Shown: piece by piece, positions 5,751-6,506 of the stretch
Layout: each line of letters starts with the position of its first letter
How positions within the stretch are numbered: position 1 is the stretch's first letter
NCBI GenBank assembly: GCA_002085285.1
Contig: NATK01000086.1
Span: forward strand, 1 to 6,506
DNA from: Candidatus Latescibacteria bacterium 4484_7
GTDB taxonomy: Bacteria > Krumholzibacteriota > Krumholzibacteriia > Krumholzibacteriales > Krumholzibacteriaceae
Reading direction: 5' to 3'
DNA length: 6,506 nt
The notes under the pieces: model-generated
Told to the model about the DNA's origin: nothing
The model's input: only the letters and a program-made list of their open reading frames with translations
Database searches by the model: none
Position numbers and translations under genes: made by a program

Positions 5751-6503
5751 TCAAAGCGTGATGCCGCCGTCTATCACGATCGTCTGTCCCTGAATCCACC
5801 GCGCATCTTCCGACAACAAAAATGCCGCCACGGAGGCTATCTCCTCGGGCCTCGCGATCCTGTGCTCTGGCGTCCTCGATTTCCACTCCTCGAGGAGCTT
5901 TTCCTTGTCCGGGAAGTAGTCGAGGGCTTCAGTTTCGACTGGTCCTCCGGAGACCGCGTTGACGTTGATCCCCTTTGGAGCAAGCTCCTTTGCGAAATAT
6001 CGGACGAGCGCTTCGAGTGCCGCCTTGCTCGCACCGACTGCAGTGTAACCGGGCAGGCAGAAGAAGCTTCCTATCGACGAAACGGCGACCACCTTGCCCC
6101 CTTCGGGCGGGAAGAGTTTGACCGCCTGCTGAACTCCGAGCATGAAAGCCCTGGCATTCGTATTCATCGCCCTGTCCCAGCCGAATCGTCCTATTCGCTC
6201 CGCGGGGCCCACTACGCCCGAGACCGCGTTGGAGACAAAGAAATCGAGGCCGGAAAACTCTTCGGCGACCATGGCAAAGAGGTTCTTGAGCTCTTTTGGG
6301 TCGGAGATGTCTGCCTTGAATGCCGCTGCTTTGACGCCGAGTTTTTCTATTTCTCCGACCGTCTTGCCGGAGGCCTATTCGTTCTTCACGTAATTGATCG
6401 CCACGTCCGCTCCCTCAGAGGCGAGTCTCAGAGATATCGCCCTGCCTATGCCGCGTGACCCGCCCGTTACGAGGGCCTTCTTTCCTTTGAATCTCTTTTC
6501 CAT
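5751..6503 (-). CDS. fabL: FabL-like enoyl-ACP reductase, interrupted by an in-frame TAG
   Basis: Read from ATG 6503-6501 to TGA at 5751, the frame gives 250 residues, the same length as Bacillus FabL as I recall it. This short-chain dehydrogenase would carry out the last, NAD(P)H-dependent step of each fatty-acid elongation round. The cofactor loop TGGSRGIG is at 13-20, SNAVSGV at 91-97 replaces the usual NNA, VSSIGS is at 141-146, and Tyr153 and Lys160 in YTAVGASK show the Tyr-x6-Lys spacing of enoyl-ACP reductases rather than the Tyr-x3-Lys of FabG. INVNAVSGGPVETEAL and GQTIVIDGG complete the match. Codon 43 is TAG (6377-6375), in the variable surface segment after the second strand (INYVKNE-TAG-ASGKTVGEIEKLG), where FabL has Lys. 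Without readthrough, translation stops at residue 42, and a restart at Met78 would lack the cofactor loop. The frame is otherwise intact, so this is either a fresh nonsense mutation, a sequencing error or a readthrough codon. Upstream signals are outside the window. Confidence 0.82.
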
Positions 6504-6506
6504 TGT

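Noticed and set aside
5748..6458. A 236-codon plus-strand frame opposite the enoyl-ACP reductase.
   Set aside because: The minus strand has clear short-chain dehydrogenase motifs, while the plus-strand translation has none.

Overview
The window reads as bacterial chromosome, probably from an uncultivated lineage of the FCB group (the Krumholzibacteria, Eisenbacteria, Zixibacteria or Latescibacteria type). The main reason is that the large secreted protein ends in the NYPNPFNP-type beta-sandwich sorting domain common in that group. The placement is an inference; there is no rRNA or other marker gene here. Genes have clear Shine-Dalgarno sites and moderate GC, and the spacers are AT-richer.

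Layout. Positions 1-226 are AT-rich and non-coding, with one imperfect inverted repeat. At 227-586 lies the remnant of a small exported protein of unknown function: its likely ATG has become ACG and a TAG interrupts the frame just after the signal peptide. A candidate terminator, a perfect 12-bp palindrome, a candidate promoter and a strong ribosome binding site lead into the dominant gene (772-3042). It encodes a 756-residue secreted protein with thirteen short RCC1/BLIP-II-like repeats of 39 residues, a fibronectin-like domain and a C-terminal sorting domain. A 707-bp gap (3043-3749) follows. It holds two hairpins and a 75-bp tandem repeat, and no convincing gene. Next come a membrane acyltransferase of the Acyl_transf_3 family (3750-4847) and a rubrerythrin/ferritin-like di-iron protein (5138-5662). 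Convergent to the latter, on the minus strand, is a FabL-type enoyl-ACP reductase (5751-6503), whose start lies three bases inside the window edge and whose frame carries one in-frame TAG at codon 43.

The genes do not form one obvious operon. Spacers are long, and each plus-strand gene has its own ribosome binding site. I see no shared pathway: one surface protein, one probable envelope-glycan acyltransferase, one oxidative-stress or iron protein, and one fatty-acid synthesis enzyme. No mobile element, CRISPR array, tRNA or defence system is visible.

The points most worth following up are two otherwise intact reading frames that each carry an in-frame TAG, a secreted repeat protein whose repeat count fits two closed seven-bladed propellers, and the 75-bp tandem repeat.
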